Position numbers and translations under genes: made by a program. From Mastigamoeba balamuthi (lineage: Eukaryota; Evosea; Mastigamoebida; Mastigamoebidae), in contig CACRSC010000020.1 in NCBI GenBank assembly GCA_902651635.1, forward strand, positions 1 to 51,037: a stretch of 51,037 bases of DNA. The letters are read 5' to 3'. The notes under the pieces are model-generated. The model worked only from the letters and a program-made list of their open reading frames with translations. It did no database searches and had not been told where the DNA came from. How positions within the stretch are numbered: position 1 is the first letter of the stretch; every line of letters starts with the position of its first letter. This document shows positions 22,361 through 32,864 of this stretch, in pieces.

Positions 22361-22989
22361 TCCATGGGCAAGATCGGCTACTACTGCTTCTTGGGCTGCT
22401 GCAGTAGTGGTCACCCAGTGCCATCATGCACGTGTCTGCAGAGGGCATTGACACCACATTCTGTGAAAAATCTGCAGGCTGGTCCCTCTGCAGGCAGAAG
22501 CAGATGTGGGGCTGATGGTCTCAGACAACTGAGACTTGCTTACGCCCAGCTCCCCTCGGTGTGGGGAATGCTGACCAGGGCATCCCTCTCTGTGCGCACC
22601 AGACTCTCCTGGGCACTGGGGCACTGGGCACTCCCTGGGGATACCGGCACATCCTTGGGCTTAAGAGTGAACTTCCACACATTTACTGCATTCGGATGGA
22701 CAACAGAGTTTGGACAGTGCTCAGTACTATCAGCAGAATGAGCAGCATGATTTGCATGGTGTCTGGATAGGAGTCCTCTGCCATGTGTGTGCTGTGTGTG
22801 CTTCCTTCTGTTACCTGCCTACTCAGAAAAATGCATGCCCAGAACCAGTGAACCCCTGCTTTCTCAGCCAGTTGCCGAACTCGGGCCATGAGATGCCACT
22901 GGCGTTCCAGTTATGTAGTTGTTCCGTCCTGTCCCATCACTGTCTGGCGTGCTCGCAAAGGCAGTGGGGGAGGTTATGGCCAATTTCCA

Positions 22990-23960
22990 CTGCCCTATGC
23001 CCTGTGCCAAACAAAAATCAACATAATGATGCCCCCCATGGCCACTGCGCCATAGCTCACAAGGAGTGTGTACATCCTGGTTCTCTGCTGCAGACTCCGA
23101 CACCCACATCTGCACACCAGTGAACACCCACTCCGTGTCCCGCACTGCCTCGGTGCTCTCGGTCGTGATCCTGTGCACTGTCTCGTTCTGCCTTGATTCC
23201 CACTCGGCTGTCTTGGGCATGCTGTCCCAGAACGTGATGTGCCCTGATCTGCAGGCCCTGAAAGTGAAAGTGCTCCTTTTAATGCAGCACACCCCAGAGT
23301 CACACATCTGTGGCACCACCCCATGGAGCTTCTTGATGAAACCATCCACAGTGACCAGCTCCTGCAGAACGACATTCTCGGCTGTCCCAGGGTTGTTCTC
23401 GGTGGGCAAGTCCATCTGCTGACACATGTCCTCGAGCAGTATGCCCACCTCATCCGACTGCAGAAACGTGTCAAGGCCTATGTCTTCCGTGTCCTGGATG
23501 GCCTTTGCACGCTCGGACTCTGCCATGGGCTCTCTGTGCACCTTCTGGGACACGTTCTCGGTGGGAGGCCTGCTGCTCTTGGGGCGTCTGATGGGGGTGT
23601 GCTTGCCCAGTACAGGTCGATCTGGTCCTTCTGCTCGCCATGCATAGTGTCTCCTGGAATGTGCTGCAGACAGTCTCCATACATGACCACGGGACGGCTG
23701 CCTCTGTCGCAGAGCATCTCCAGCTTCTTTATCCAGTATATGAGCCCGTTCTCCATCAGCTGGAGGCAATCCTGCTGCGTGATGGGGTTGAGGTTGAATA
23801 TCTTGCACCCGGGGACTTCTCCAACACCATCCTGCCCACGTGCACGAGGAGCACGAGGTACATGTTGGTGGACCAGTTCTGCAGAAACCTCTTGCGGAAA
23901 AAGACACCGTCGCCCTGCCTCTGCCTCTCGTCCTCGCGGAGCATGCGCACTAGATCGCCC
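22990..23960 (-). pseudogene. decayed ORF of unknown type, convergent with the helicase relic
   Basis: Minus-strand coding character runs across three frames without splice sites at the switches: FFRKRFLQNWSTNMYLVLLV (about 23910), then KIFNLNPITQQDCLQLMENG / LIYWIKKLEMLCDRG (23805-23705), then DTFLQSDEVGILLEDMCQQM and VVLQELVTVDGFIKKLHGVV (23480-23315). Two frameshifts imply a pseudogene. It may belong to the same virus-like element as the helicase, but no family is recognised. Confidence 0.4.
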
Positions 23961-24053
23961 TGGTGCAGTACTCCTCATGCATGGAGCACACTCTATGACA
24001 ACCTGCAAAGACCAGCAGTTGAAATACAGTGAGTGATATGAAACAAAACTGTA

Positions 24054-25275
24054 CAGTACAAATCACAATCAACTAGCCCACCTTATTTCACGATCACTTC
24101 AATTGCTGAGAATACCAATTGGAAAATTATAGGCAATAATATGATATGATCATAGAATATCTGAAATTCGGAATGTCTGGTTAAAAACAAAAATGTCTCT
24201 CACAGAGAAACAGAGATGGGAAATATGGTTTTTGCACAACCATCCAATGGGCCCTCACTGGGGCAAGAGGCGCATTGCACAGTACGTGCACTGCAGCTGT
24301 GGAACAGCCCAACAATGGATGGATCAGCAACCAGATGGTATTGCTACACCTCCACCACCAAAAAAAGTCAGAAGAGCAACAACAGAGAAGGAGGACAAAC
24401 AAATACTGGCCAGGGTAAAATCCCAGCCCCCACACTCAGTCTCAGTCCTTCGCAAGTCCCTTCATCTTCAGTCATCACTCTCCACTATTCGCAGGCAATT
24501 GCATGCTGCTAATGCCAAGTTTCAGACTTCTTTGTTCAAGCCAGTGTTAGAAATAGTCCATCAAAAAGCACGGCGTGATTTTGCAAGGAAAATCTGCAGA
24601 GATTGGAGCAATGTATGGTTCAGTGACGAGTCCACAATCTGGCTAGAGGGATTAAAGGCGAAGCACTGGCAGCTTTCTGATCATCGATTTTTGGTCAGAC
24701 AGGTTAAGTACCCCCAGAAGGTTCAGGTTTGGGGGTGCTTTTCCTCACATGGGTTACGACGGCTTCACATCTTCCAGGGGAATCTCAATTCCGAAAATGT
24801 GTGACATCTCTCAGAGGGCTATCCTGCTTTTAATTCGCCAGGCTTATGGGGATGATCAGGTGGAGTGGCTTCTGGCAGAGAACAATGACAGAAAACACAC
24901 CAGTCAAATGTGCTGCCAATGGAAAGCCAAAAACAACATTACCTGCCTCTCCTGGCCAGCATGCAGCCCGGACCTCAATGGAAGCGAAAATGCCTGGGGC
25001 ATCCTGAAGGCTAAGGTGGCTGAGGCAAATCCTCAATCTATAAAGGCATTGGTGCGTTGCCTCAGAAGGAGTGGAAGTCTCTTTCTCTCTCTGGGGTATG
25101 CGGAATAATTGGTTTCTTCAATGCCTGCTCGGTTAGGAGCAGTCCTGGAGGCTAAGGGAGACTACACTGTGCACTAGATCAGGATTTTCCCTCGGAAGTA
25201 CAAAACACAAAATAAAAGTATGGCCGAATTTTATGTGCAGAATTAAGGTGGACTAGTTGGTTGTGATTCGCACTG
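24054..25275 (+). mobile_element. Tc1-type DNA transposon with intact TIRs and TA target duplication
   Basis: The element is 1222 bp, flanked by TA at 24052-24053 and 25276-25277. Terminal inverted repeats of 35 bp (24054-24088 and 25241-25275) match at 30 of 35 positions and begin CAGT at both ends. Length, TA target and the internal transposase are classic Tc1/mariner. The insertion sits just upstream of an exon-like acceptor at 25308, so it may lie in an intron. Confidence 0.92.
24193..25108 (+). pseudogene. Tc1-like transposase, frameshifted
   Basis: It starts MSLTEKQRWEIWFLHNHPMG, with a helix-turn-helix region, then RKSLHLQSSLSTIRRQLHAA and the first catalytic Asp in NVWFSDESTIWL, followed by VWGCFSSHGL. 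The first frame ends at a stop at 24802-24804. The second catalytic block WLLAENNDRKHTS and the third, SPDLNGSENAWGILK (Glu present), lie in another frame. In the second block the catalytic Asp of the usual QQDN is Asn. The frameshift plus Asp loss make it non-functional; its TIRs could still be mobilised by a related enzyme. Confidence 0.88.
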
Positions 25276-25308
25276 TAAGTACTACCTTTACCTACTATTG
25301 ACTCTCAG

Positions 25309-25871
25309 TCCGCCTTGCAGCTGAGAGACAGCAAGCAGAGAAGGAACGTGGTACTGTTCAAGCTCTTGCAGACCTTGCAGGTCAGCTCGAGCTTGCTGCA
25401 ACTGCAGTTGCTGCACGTGCCTCTCTTCAGCTCTCTGCACTTCCACGTATGATATTTCGTCAATACACTCATGGATTCTCGGTTTTCCTCATTTTCAGCA
25501 GTGCTCACCGCGATGCCCCTGCTTTGGCACCGCCTTTGGCTGCCTCTTTGCGGTCGATCAGGGCGCGCTGCCAGTGCGGGGCGGAAGTAAAAGGACCGCC
25601 GTCGGCACTCAAGACCCTCAATGCCCACAAGAAGTCTCGCACCAGCGCACGCCTCGCTGAGGCCGCCGAGGGCAAGCCCATTCTGCTGTACCGGTGGCGC
25701 TGCTCCTCTGGGCCGCCGCTGCCGCTGCTTGGCGAGGACGGTGATAATTGTCACCCGATTTTAAAGGCCATTCCAACTGTTTGCAAAGAGGGGGAGGGGG
25801 GCCGCGGTTGTATTTGCGTCTGTCTGGGAGGGCGTGGCTGTGTGCGTTTGTGTCTGGGAGTTCAGACATAA
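25309..25871 (+). CDS. exon-like coiled-coil and Cys/His region, model unresolved
   Basis: An acceptor (gactctcag) at 25308 opens 25309-25446, which encodes LAAERQQAEKERGTVQALAD and similar heptad-like sequence and ends at a good donor (gtatga). After a 52-bp intron-like stretch ending attttcag, one frame reads SIRARCQCGAEVKGPPSALK then TLNAHKKSRTSARL to a stop at 25869-25871. The phases of the two pieces do not match, so either the splice sites are wrong or the gene is broken. GC is high, unlike the Tc1 element beside it. The function is unknown; the C-x-C...H arrangement hints at a zinc-binding segment. Confidence 0.3.
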
Positions 25872-27687
25872 GGCTTCCCGAGAGCCTTAACTGCCGGGGG
25901 CCAGGTGCCGAGCTCCGAGAGGAAACGGGCGTCAAGAACAAAGATCTCGTTGTCGCTAAGCTTATTGCGGTCCTGCGACAGCATCGAGCATGTCGTGGCG
26001 AGGTACCAGTGTTGACGCACGACAGAGACGTTGAAAGCCTTCTTGTACGCGTTCAGGGAGGCTTCGCTGTGCGTTTTGAACCTGGCGATGACTTTTTCGA
26101 CCTCTGCAGTCGGCAGCTTCTTCCCGAGCTTCAGCTGGAGGCGATGGGCCACGAGGTCGCCAGTGGCAGGGAACTCGACAACACAGGCATCTCCTCCCAT
26201 GTAATCCCTGCCGGCGACTACCTCTTTCCAGAGCCGCCAGGCGACCGCACTCCTGTCGTCCTGAACGCGAGAGAGATCCAAAAAATCGCGTGCGCTGTCC
26301 CTGGGGCACAGGCGAAGCGAAGGATCGAGAACTCCGAGCATCCAGCGCACAGGTGCACGTGCGAAGAGCCGCAGGGCGACCGACTCTGCGTGCTGCGTGC
26401 GCAGCTGCAGGTCAGACGAGGTCCTGGTATGACACGGACGCATCTCTCTCGCGTGCGGCTGCGTAGTACTCGTAGTGCGTCCCGAAGCCGATCGACGGCT
26501 CCTCGCGCGCATCGTACATCCTGATGATGCCGCGATCCGCCAGCTTGTACCAGAGATTGCGCTTCTCGATGACGCTGCGGCTCTGCTCGTTCTCTATGCA
26601 TTCGACAACCGTGCGGAGTGGCACGCAGGTGACCCACTTGTCGAGCTTGGCGAGCGAGTTGTCCGGCGTGTCATCATCGCCGCGAACCTCCGCGCCCTGG
26701 AGGTTGACGCGCCGAAGAAGCGACGAGAGGAACGCGTTGACGAGGTCCGCGTCGCCCGGCGCGTGGCCTTTGGTCGCGTACTGCTGGCGCACCGTCCCCT
26801 CGCGCAGGGCGTTAGCCACGAGGCCCGGATACCCGCCAGTCCGAACTAGGATGTCGCGCAGCAGGTCGGGTTGTTGAGCGACGTTCTCTGCATGCGGCAC
26901 GAGCGAGATGAAGCGGAGGAAGACATCCGATTCGACCAGCGGGAAGATCCAGCGAGGCTGAAACCTGTGGAGCAAGGAGAACGTTTTGTGCTGTCCAACT
27001 AAAGAGAATCCAGCCGCACTTGGTGCTGTTGAGGTTGAGAGGAGGCCAGTAGCGTGGGAACTTGCTCCTGTTCTGCGGCGTGTCCTCCATCTTCGTGCAC
27101 GCGAGCTCGCGCGTGTGCTTGCTGCTCCCCGTGATGACGCAGTGAATGGAGCCACGCAGTGGAAACCCGCCTATCGCGGAGAACTCCTGCAGCATCTCGC
27201 CCCCGTTGGCGACCGCGTAGGCGCGCTGGAACTCGTCGATGACGACGAAGAACGGCGGGCCCGAGCTCGCGGAGCACACCTGGCTGACGGCGCTTATTGC
27301 CGGCAGACCGGGATCGGCGGTTCGAATCTCCTCGAGCGACTGCTTCTCCTCGGCGCTCATGCGCGAGATGATCGCGTCCGATGGCAGTTTTGGCGCGACG
27401 GAGTAGTCGATGTAGACGTTGCGGATGCCCCATGCCCGTGTGGCCGCTTGCTGCAGATGCTGCAGCAAGAATGTCTTGCCAACTGCGCGGCGGCCGAGTA
27501 GCATTCGCTTGAAGCGGTTGTCGGCGCCGTCGAGCACGTTCGTGCGGTCAACCGTCACCATGGCGTAAAGAGAGCGGAACGTGTCCAGGGCGAACGCCTC
27601 GCGCTCCTCGTCCAAAAATATGCCCAGCGACTTTACCTCCTCCACCACCTCGGCCGGCTTCTTGTAGTTTGGTGGCGAGCCAGACAT
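25862..27687 (-). CDS. CR-type (Crinkler/RHS-like) P-loop NTPase + nuclease-like protein
   Basis: The first exon, 27687-27020, starts MSGSPPNYKKPAEVVEEVKS (an ATG at 27714 is also possible). A GT-AG intron leads to a second exon, 26964 to about 26436, and a C-terminal frame of about 26404-25862. Domains: a STAND/AAA-like NTPase with Walker A LGRRAVGKTFLLQHL, Walker B FFVVIDEFQRAY and sensor-like HCVITGSSKHTREL; a helical linker (DVFLRFISLVPH, RTGGYPGLVANALR); and a C-terminal region with GGDACVVEFPATGD...HRLQLKLGKK, a D-x(n)-QxK arrangement like restriction-endonuclease-fold domains. NTPase + REase-like is the architecture of Crinkler and trypanosome RHS proteins. No CRN-type N-terminal header is visible. 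The last junction needs a very short intron (31 or 52 bp) or is a frameshift. Confidence 0.6.
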
Positions 27688-27865
27688 CGGGTCCCGTGTG
27701 CCGGCAAATTGCACAGTAAAAATGGGCGCCTCGCTGCTCCGAGAGAGTGTACACCCGCGCTTTCTTTGTTTCTGGCAAAAAGATATTTTCTATGTAGATT
27801 TCTCTGACTACTCGGGATATTGATCCGCGGTCAGGGATTAAACATTTAGTCATCTGTCGATGCAA

Positions 27866-28037
27866 TCGATGTTGCACATCGATAGCCGATTGATCGATGT
27901 TGAATTGATTAATCGATAAAATGATCGATGCACTCACTGCCTTTTAATTGGATCACACATCGATGTTGCATCGATGCATCGATGCGAAAGGACTTTGACT
28001 TTATACAGGTTGTATCGCTGCATCGATAAAATCGATA
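27866..28037. repeat. cluster of ATCGAT palindromes
   Basis: Ten ATCGAT hexamers occur in about 170 bp immediately beyond the 5' end of the CR-type gene, some overlapping as GCATCGATGCATCGAT. The region is AT-rich and non-coding. It could be a degenerate satellite or a protein-binding array. Confidence 0.7.
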
Positions 28038-29604
28038 CCAACATCACTATTTCCAAGCATATTAGCGATATATCACTATTTCTAAGTTGTGAAAGTGAAA
28101 GGTCTTTGCGTTTTAGTGCATATAGAAAGCCCCACTCTGCAGTTTGGCACAGCTACCAGACTCAAAGGGACCAGTCCTTCAAGCTGTATGTCTGCTTCTC
28201 TCTGTGCTATCATTCTCTGCTTTCTCTGGACGGATCGTCTGCAGTTACTCCAGCTGTTCCTTACCTGTAATGTTTAGAAGCACCTTTCACCGCTTCACTG
28301 AGATAGTTCCACTTGTGAGAAGTGAGTGCACTGTTCCTGTGAGGCACATATACTCCAGCCACTCATCTGGGACCAGCTCCCATAGCAGTATCTGGGTCAC
28401 AGCAGCACAGTTGAAGTACTCATAGCACCTTCATGACTCAAACGTGGGGTTAGTGATAGCTGTCCACTTCCTCCATGCTTCATGGTGTCTGCTTGCTGGA
28501 ATACCACAAACATACAAACCCAATACATTTCACGTTCTTCACACAGCATTCTAACACCAATGTGTCACAGAATCAGGAACTCTGGCAGAGGATCAGTTCT
28601 GGCATTATGCATATCATTTGGCAGTCCATACAGCTCCCCCACCAACAGCTGGGTCATGGGAAGCCCTGTGCAATTCCTTGTCATATTCAGGATCTTAATG
28701 AGCCACGACTCTTTGCCTTCCTTGCGAACTTGTGCCTTGATGTTCTAGGGCCTGCTTGTACCTCTTCTCTATGCTGCTCTCTGCCTTCTGCAGCTCTGCC
28801 CTTCTCTTTTGGTACTCTCTCAGTGTCTGCACACTGGTCTAGGGTGCTGTCATACAGTCATACCAATGAGCACACATTCCTGATGAGGTTGAGCTTCTCC
28901 TTCTGAAGTGACAAGCCGTCCTCTTCCTCTTCCACCTTGCTATTCTCTGATGATCTGTCCAAGCTTTCCTCCTGTTTGACCGGACTGCCTAGGCACAAGG
29001 CAGCTGCCCTCCCCCTGTCTTCTGCCATTTTCCCACAACAATTCTTGTCTTCTTCCAACTGTGGTGCTTCCTCTTCATAGGCAGTCCTCGGCTTTTGCCT
29101 CTCTTCTGGCATGCCCTTCATTGCTGCCTCGGCCACTATGGCAGCAAACTGCCTGAACTGGCTGATATGGCTCCACTCTCTTTATGCTTCTTATAAAAAT
29201 GTTAATAATGTATACCACTCCGATTCAGTGAAAAAGATCCAGTGTTTTTAAGATAAACCAGGAATTGTATTAGTCATGGTTAGGAGACGTCATCACGAGT
29301 GAGAAAATCCAGGAATCAGGATTTCTAAACAATTTTGTGATTAATCAAGGTGTGGGATTTTGTAGGTGTTACCTTTATCATTGGCAATAACCCGCCCTGC
29401 CCTGCCCTGTGCATGATCATCACCTGCACACTGCATTGCACTCCAAGCTAAGGGCGTGGGCCTCTGGGCTGCCACGACCTGGTCCTCGTTGCTGCTGCTG
29501 TGCTGCTGGCTGCTGCTGGCTGCTGCTTGCTGAGGCTGAGGCTCCCTCAGTGTGCCCTCCTGGCAGCAACCGATCCGATGCTTGAGAGTGGGAGCAGAGG
29601 TAGG

Positions 29605-29810
29605 AAGGGTGAGAGTGGGTGAATGAGTGAGTGAGTGAGTTAGTGAGTTAGTGAGTTAGTGAGTTAGTGAGTTAGTGAGTGGGCTAGTGAGCGAGTGAGT
29701 GAGCAAGCAAGTGAGCTAGTGAGCGAGCAAGTGAGTAAGTGAGCAAGCGAGTGAGAGTGAGGGTGAGAGTGAGTAGTTGGTGAGTAGTCAGTGAGTTAGT
29801 GAGTAGCACT
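29605..29810 (+). repeat. GAGT / TAGTGAGT microsatellite
   Basis: About 200 bp of GTGAGT and TTAGTGAGT units with interspersed GAGCAAGC variants. It lies inside copy B of the unclassified element. No coding content. Confidence 0.92.
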
Positions 29811-30025
29811 ACATGGGCAACGCAATAATACTGAAGAGGGGTTCAGGAAGACCCAAATGCACTTCAAAGTATTAAACAAATGGAGGGAAACACACCTCTG
29901 GAACTGGTGGGACACCGTTGCAGTGTCTGGAACCACTGGCAGCTCACTTACCCCCTTCTGACAGCCAAGCAGCACAAATAGAGTAAGGGGGATATCTACT
30001 AAAACTGTATTGCACCTCGGCCCTG

Positions 30026-30114
30026 GCCCCCCTGGTGTGTTCTTTTTACTCTATAGACCTGGAGAGTACACATCCTCTACCAGTCCATAGAGTTAAAAGA
30101 GCCCCCCAGGGGGG
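30026..30114. repeat. imperfect inverted repeat (hairpin or MITE-like)
   Basis: The left arm 30026-30062 and right arm 30080-30114 are near-complementary over about 35 bp around a 17-bp spacer. Both arms contain CCCCCCTGG at the outer end and ACTCTAT toward the loop. It could fold as a strong hairpin and resembles a solo pair of terminal repeats of a miniature element. No flanking duplication was identified. Confidence 0.65.
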
Positions 30115-30541
30115 CAAAGGCTTCGTTCATCCCCTTTATTTGGTTCTTTTTCACTGAATCAGAGTAGTATAGAATCTCAATAAAATACCTGTGTTGTTCA
30201 CAACAAACTGGCGTTTGTTCTTTGCTGTTTTGGCCTGGGTCGAGGCAGCTGTCCTGTCTGCAACGAACAGAGCAAACCATCTGCCTGATGTTCCATTCCA
30301 TTTCTTTGGCCGATGGTGACTACTCTTGTGCCCAGTCCTCTGCAGGTGGTACTGTGATGTGTAGTACCTGTTACATGCACTGCAGTGGTATGCCTTGTGC
30401 TTCCTGTCAACATCTCTCTGACACATCTGTGCTTCTGCTACAGTGTATAGTGGAGGCCTGCATAGCCATGCTTTCACTGTGGAACGTTATTGTGATTGAC
30501 GTTCAGAGAACAGCATGGCATAGCAAAAGGGGTTTACAGAC

Positions 30542-30817
30542 ATGCTGAAGGAGTTGTCTAAGGACTTCACATCATCCCTGAAGAAGCAGATCGAGTCTCT
30601 TAGCAAGAAGAAGAACACTGCATCTATGTACTTCCAGCACTTGGGCAATATTGTCAGCAAGAGGTCACTGTCTCCATATCATACTGCTCTGCCGTGCTCA
30701 GGCCTGCCATCCCTCAGTGCTCTGCTCTTTGCAGTTCAGCGCCACTTCACACCCCCGTGCAAAATAAAAGGAATAAAACCAACAAACCCGGTCCAAAATG
30801 TCACTTCCACTTACTAA
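30542..30817 (+). pseudogene. short relic ORF, lysine-rich helix
   Basis: This plus-strand frame reads MLKELSKDFTSSLKKQIESL then SKKKNTASMYFQHLGNIVSK and soon becomes low-complexity. It is likely part of a mobile element, but no family is recognised. Confidence 0.3.
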
Positions 30818-31634
30818 GTAAAGATGATAATTCTCAATTTCCATTGATTATTGCACAAAAATCGCCATAAGTAATGTAGTGCTAGTTGGCACTAGATTTA
30901 GTGCAACATTTGTGATTGAAGCACTAAATTAGTACTGATAAAAATCGCTAAAGCTTAAAAGTTCTTTGTGTGCAAAAGTTGCAATGATGACCAAATGGTA
31001 AATATTTTGAAATCTGTTTTGAATATAAAGATATTATTGCATATGTCTTTGCTGCCAAACGTAATTTGAGCAGTTTTATAGAAATACTAAATTGTGATAA
31101 AGTCGTTTTAAATGACTTTGGAATTTGATTGAAATAACTAAGAGTAAATAGCTTATAATGTGCATATAAATAATAAATTCCTATTTTGTGAATCAACAAA
31201 GCGCAAATAGGGAACCAGCCAATTTCCAATTTCGCCAATTCCAAATTTAACGTCATTAGGCGAAAGCAACACAATCAATTGTCACGAAAGTGACACTATG
31301 AAAAAGTAGTTTCAATGAAACTGGTAATGGTATTTTAGCAGTAAAGACATATAGTGATGAATTCGTTTTTACTGTGCATATTGTACATTCTGCTCATGTA
31401 GTGATACACAATAATGTGCATATACACATCATGTGCATTAAACCTGTAATGCACTCATGTGCAAATGCACTTCATGCACATGATGCTCTACATGTGCATG
31501 AAATAATTGGAACTAAATAGCACTGATGACCAAATGTGTATTTTTATTATTTAGCAAATTTCAAATTGATTTCTATTATATTTATCTATTTATTTATTTA
31601 GTACAAATACACCTGATTAGTCATTTCCAAAATA
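30818..31634. other. AT-rich non-coding tract
   Basis: About 800 bp, the most AT-rich part of the window, with TAGTGC-type words like those at 16.2-16.5 kb. There is also a run of alternating ATGTGCAT palindromes (31420-31500) and a TTTA repeat near 31585. No gene is seen. Confidence 0.5.
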
Positions 31635-31760
31635 TTGCCCAGAGTCTGGGCTTGTGTGGCAAACAGGCTTCCTCCACCCTGGTCTTGTAAAATCTACTGG
31701 TCTATGGATGTCAAGGCCATTGACATCTCACAAGCAGAAAAAGTTCTACATATTCAGTGT
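31635..31760 (+). pseudogene. fragment of the PIF/Harbinger-like transposase (second copy)
   Basis: The plus-strand reading NRLPPPWSCKIYWSMDVKAI then DIS aligns with the minus-strand relic at about 17160-17085 (NRLPPPWSRMIHGSVDVKAIDIS), at both protein and DNA level. Only this block remains, followed by shorter matches (PWYPHGLKEG). It is a 5'- and 3'-truncated copy inserted next to the 3' end of a host gene. Confidence 0.75.
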
Positions 31761-31777
31761 TCAATACCATGGTACCC

Positions 31778-32770
31778 TCATGGATTGAAGGAAGGAAAGT
31801 TGGTGGCAGATCTGTTTGCCTGACACACTGTTATGAAAATCAAACCAACAATGATAATGACAGCAATGATGACAACATAGGTTTCCATTCCTCTGAACAT
31901 CCTGGCTACTTGCTGTAAAGTGCGTGATGCAAGTGCTCCAGATGCTGGTGAACAACGACACCACGCTCCATACGTAGTGGCCACGGGCCAGCAGATCCAA
32001 GTCGGTTGTCCAGCAGAATACCAGGCAAACGAGCACGTGGTCGCAATCTTGGCGCCCCGGCACAGCCGCTCAAATGCACCCCACTTGCTGGCAGTGCCGC
32101 TCAGCATCCCTGTCCTCTCCAAGTTGGGGTTTCCCGAGCTGCCCGCAATGCTCGTGGTGCTCTGCCCCTTGTCCGTCGGGATCGGAGGGCTCCTCTTCCT
32201 GCCCTTCCCCTTGCCCATCTCGCTCTGCACCCTCGGCGGGCTCTAGCTGGCCGACTGGTGTACTGTCAGAGTCAACACTGTTAAATACGTGTGATGAAAC
32301 GCGGCGAGTGCCTCTGTCCGTGGTCGCCTTGTTCTCGACCACGAGGATCCTCTTGACAGTGTCTCTAGCGCAACAAAGTCGTTTGCCAGCTCCTCCAGCT
32401 CCCTGTCGCTCATGGAGAGCAGCGCAACCTGGAGGTCCGTGCCAACCTCCTGCCCCTTCATCTTGTTCATGACGAGCCGCAGGTTGGCCTGCCGCTCCCG
32501 ACCCTCTCCTCTGCAGTCGACTTTTGCAAGCAGAGACGCGAGAGGGCCGCCCAGGCAAAAGGAGGCCAGACACGCACCAGAACCGCCTCGGCCAGCTGCT
32601 TCGAGGGCTTCTCTGAGGCCACCGCGCGGATCGCGGGCGTGGCGTGGTCCTCGAGCGAGAGGAGGAGCCTCTCCTGCGGCCCGAGCTGCTTGGCCAGCTC
32701 CGCGGAGAAGAAAAGCAGACGTTGCTGGGCTGTGACATTGCTGGGGTTGGCGGCTGAGATGGCGGTGGCG
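31778..32770 (-). CDS. multi-exon gene with C-terminal transmembrane anchor, unknown family
   Basis: The minus-strand exon ending at 32578 encodes AQQRLLFFSAELAKQLGPQE and RLLLSLEDHATPAIRAVASE and is spliced (gtgcgt...cggcag) at 32488 to ANLRLVMNKMKGQEVGTDLQ / VALLSMSDRELEELANDFVA. A further exon to 31778 encodes RTLQQVARMFRGMETYVVII followed by AVIIIVGLIFITVC and NFPSFNP-stop. This is one TM helix near the C terminus, as in tail-anchored or SNARE-like proteins, though no SNARE motif is visible. The 5' exon and the middle splice (32.25-32.06 kb) are not resolved. It is divergent from the CCCH-PARP gene. Confidence 0.45.
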
Positions 32771-32864
32771 ATGTCACAGCCGGGGCGCAGCGGGGAAGGA
32801 TATGAGATACCCCAAAATCAAGCCAAGATTCTCTTCCAGATTCTCAGAGTGGATCAGTGGATCA

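Larger units (their letters stand above)
28560..30480 (-). mobile_element. unclassified repeated element, copy B (inverted, interrupted)
   Basis: On the minus strand, 30480-30150 encodes YHCSACNRYYTSQYHLQRTG (a Cys/His finger-like segment) followed by KKWNGTSGRWFALFVADRTA, homologous to copy A at 18171-18300. Then 29136-28741 encodes LSLQKEKLNLIRNV and, in a shifted frame, TLREYQKRRAELQKAESSIE, homologous to the copy A coiled coil at 18600-18800. The order is conserved. Between them lie a microsatellite and a hairpin absent from copy A. Copy B is frameshifted, so it is a relic, but it keeps the finger-like N terminus better than copy A. Confidence 0.6.
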
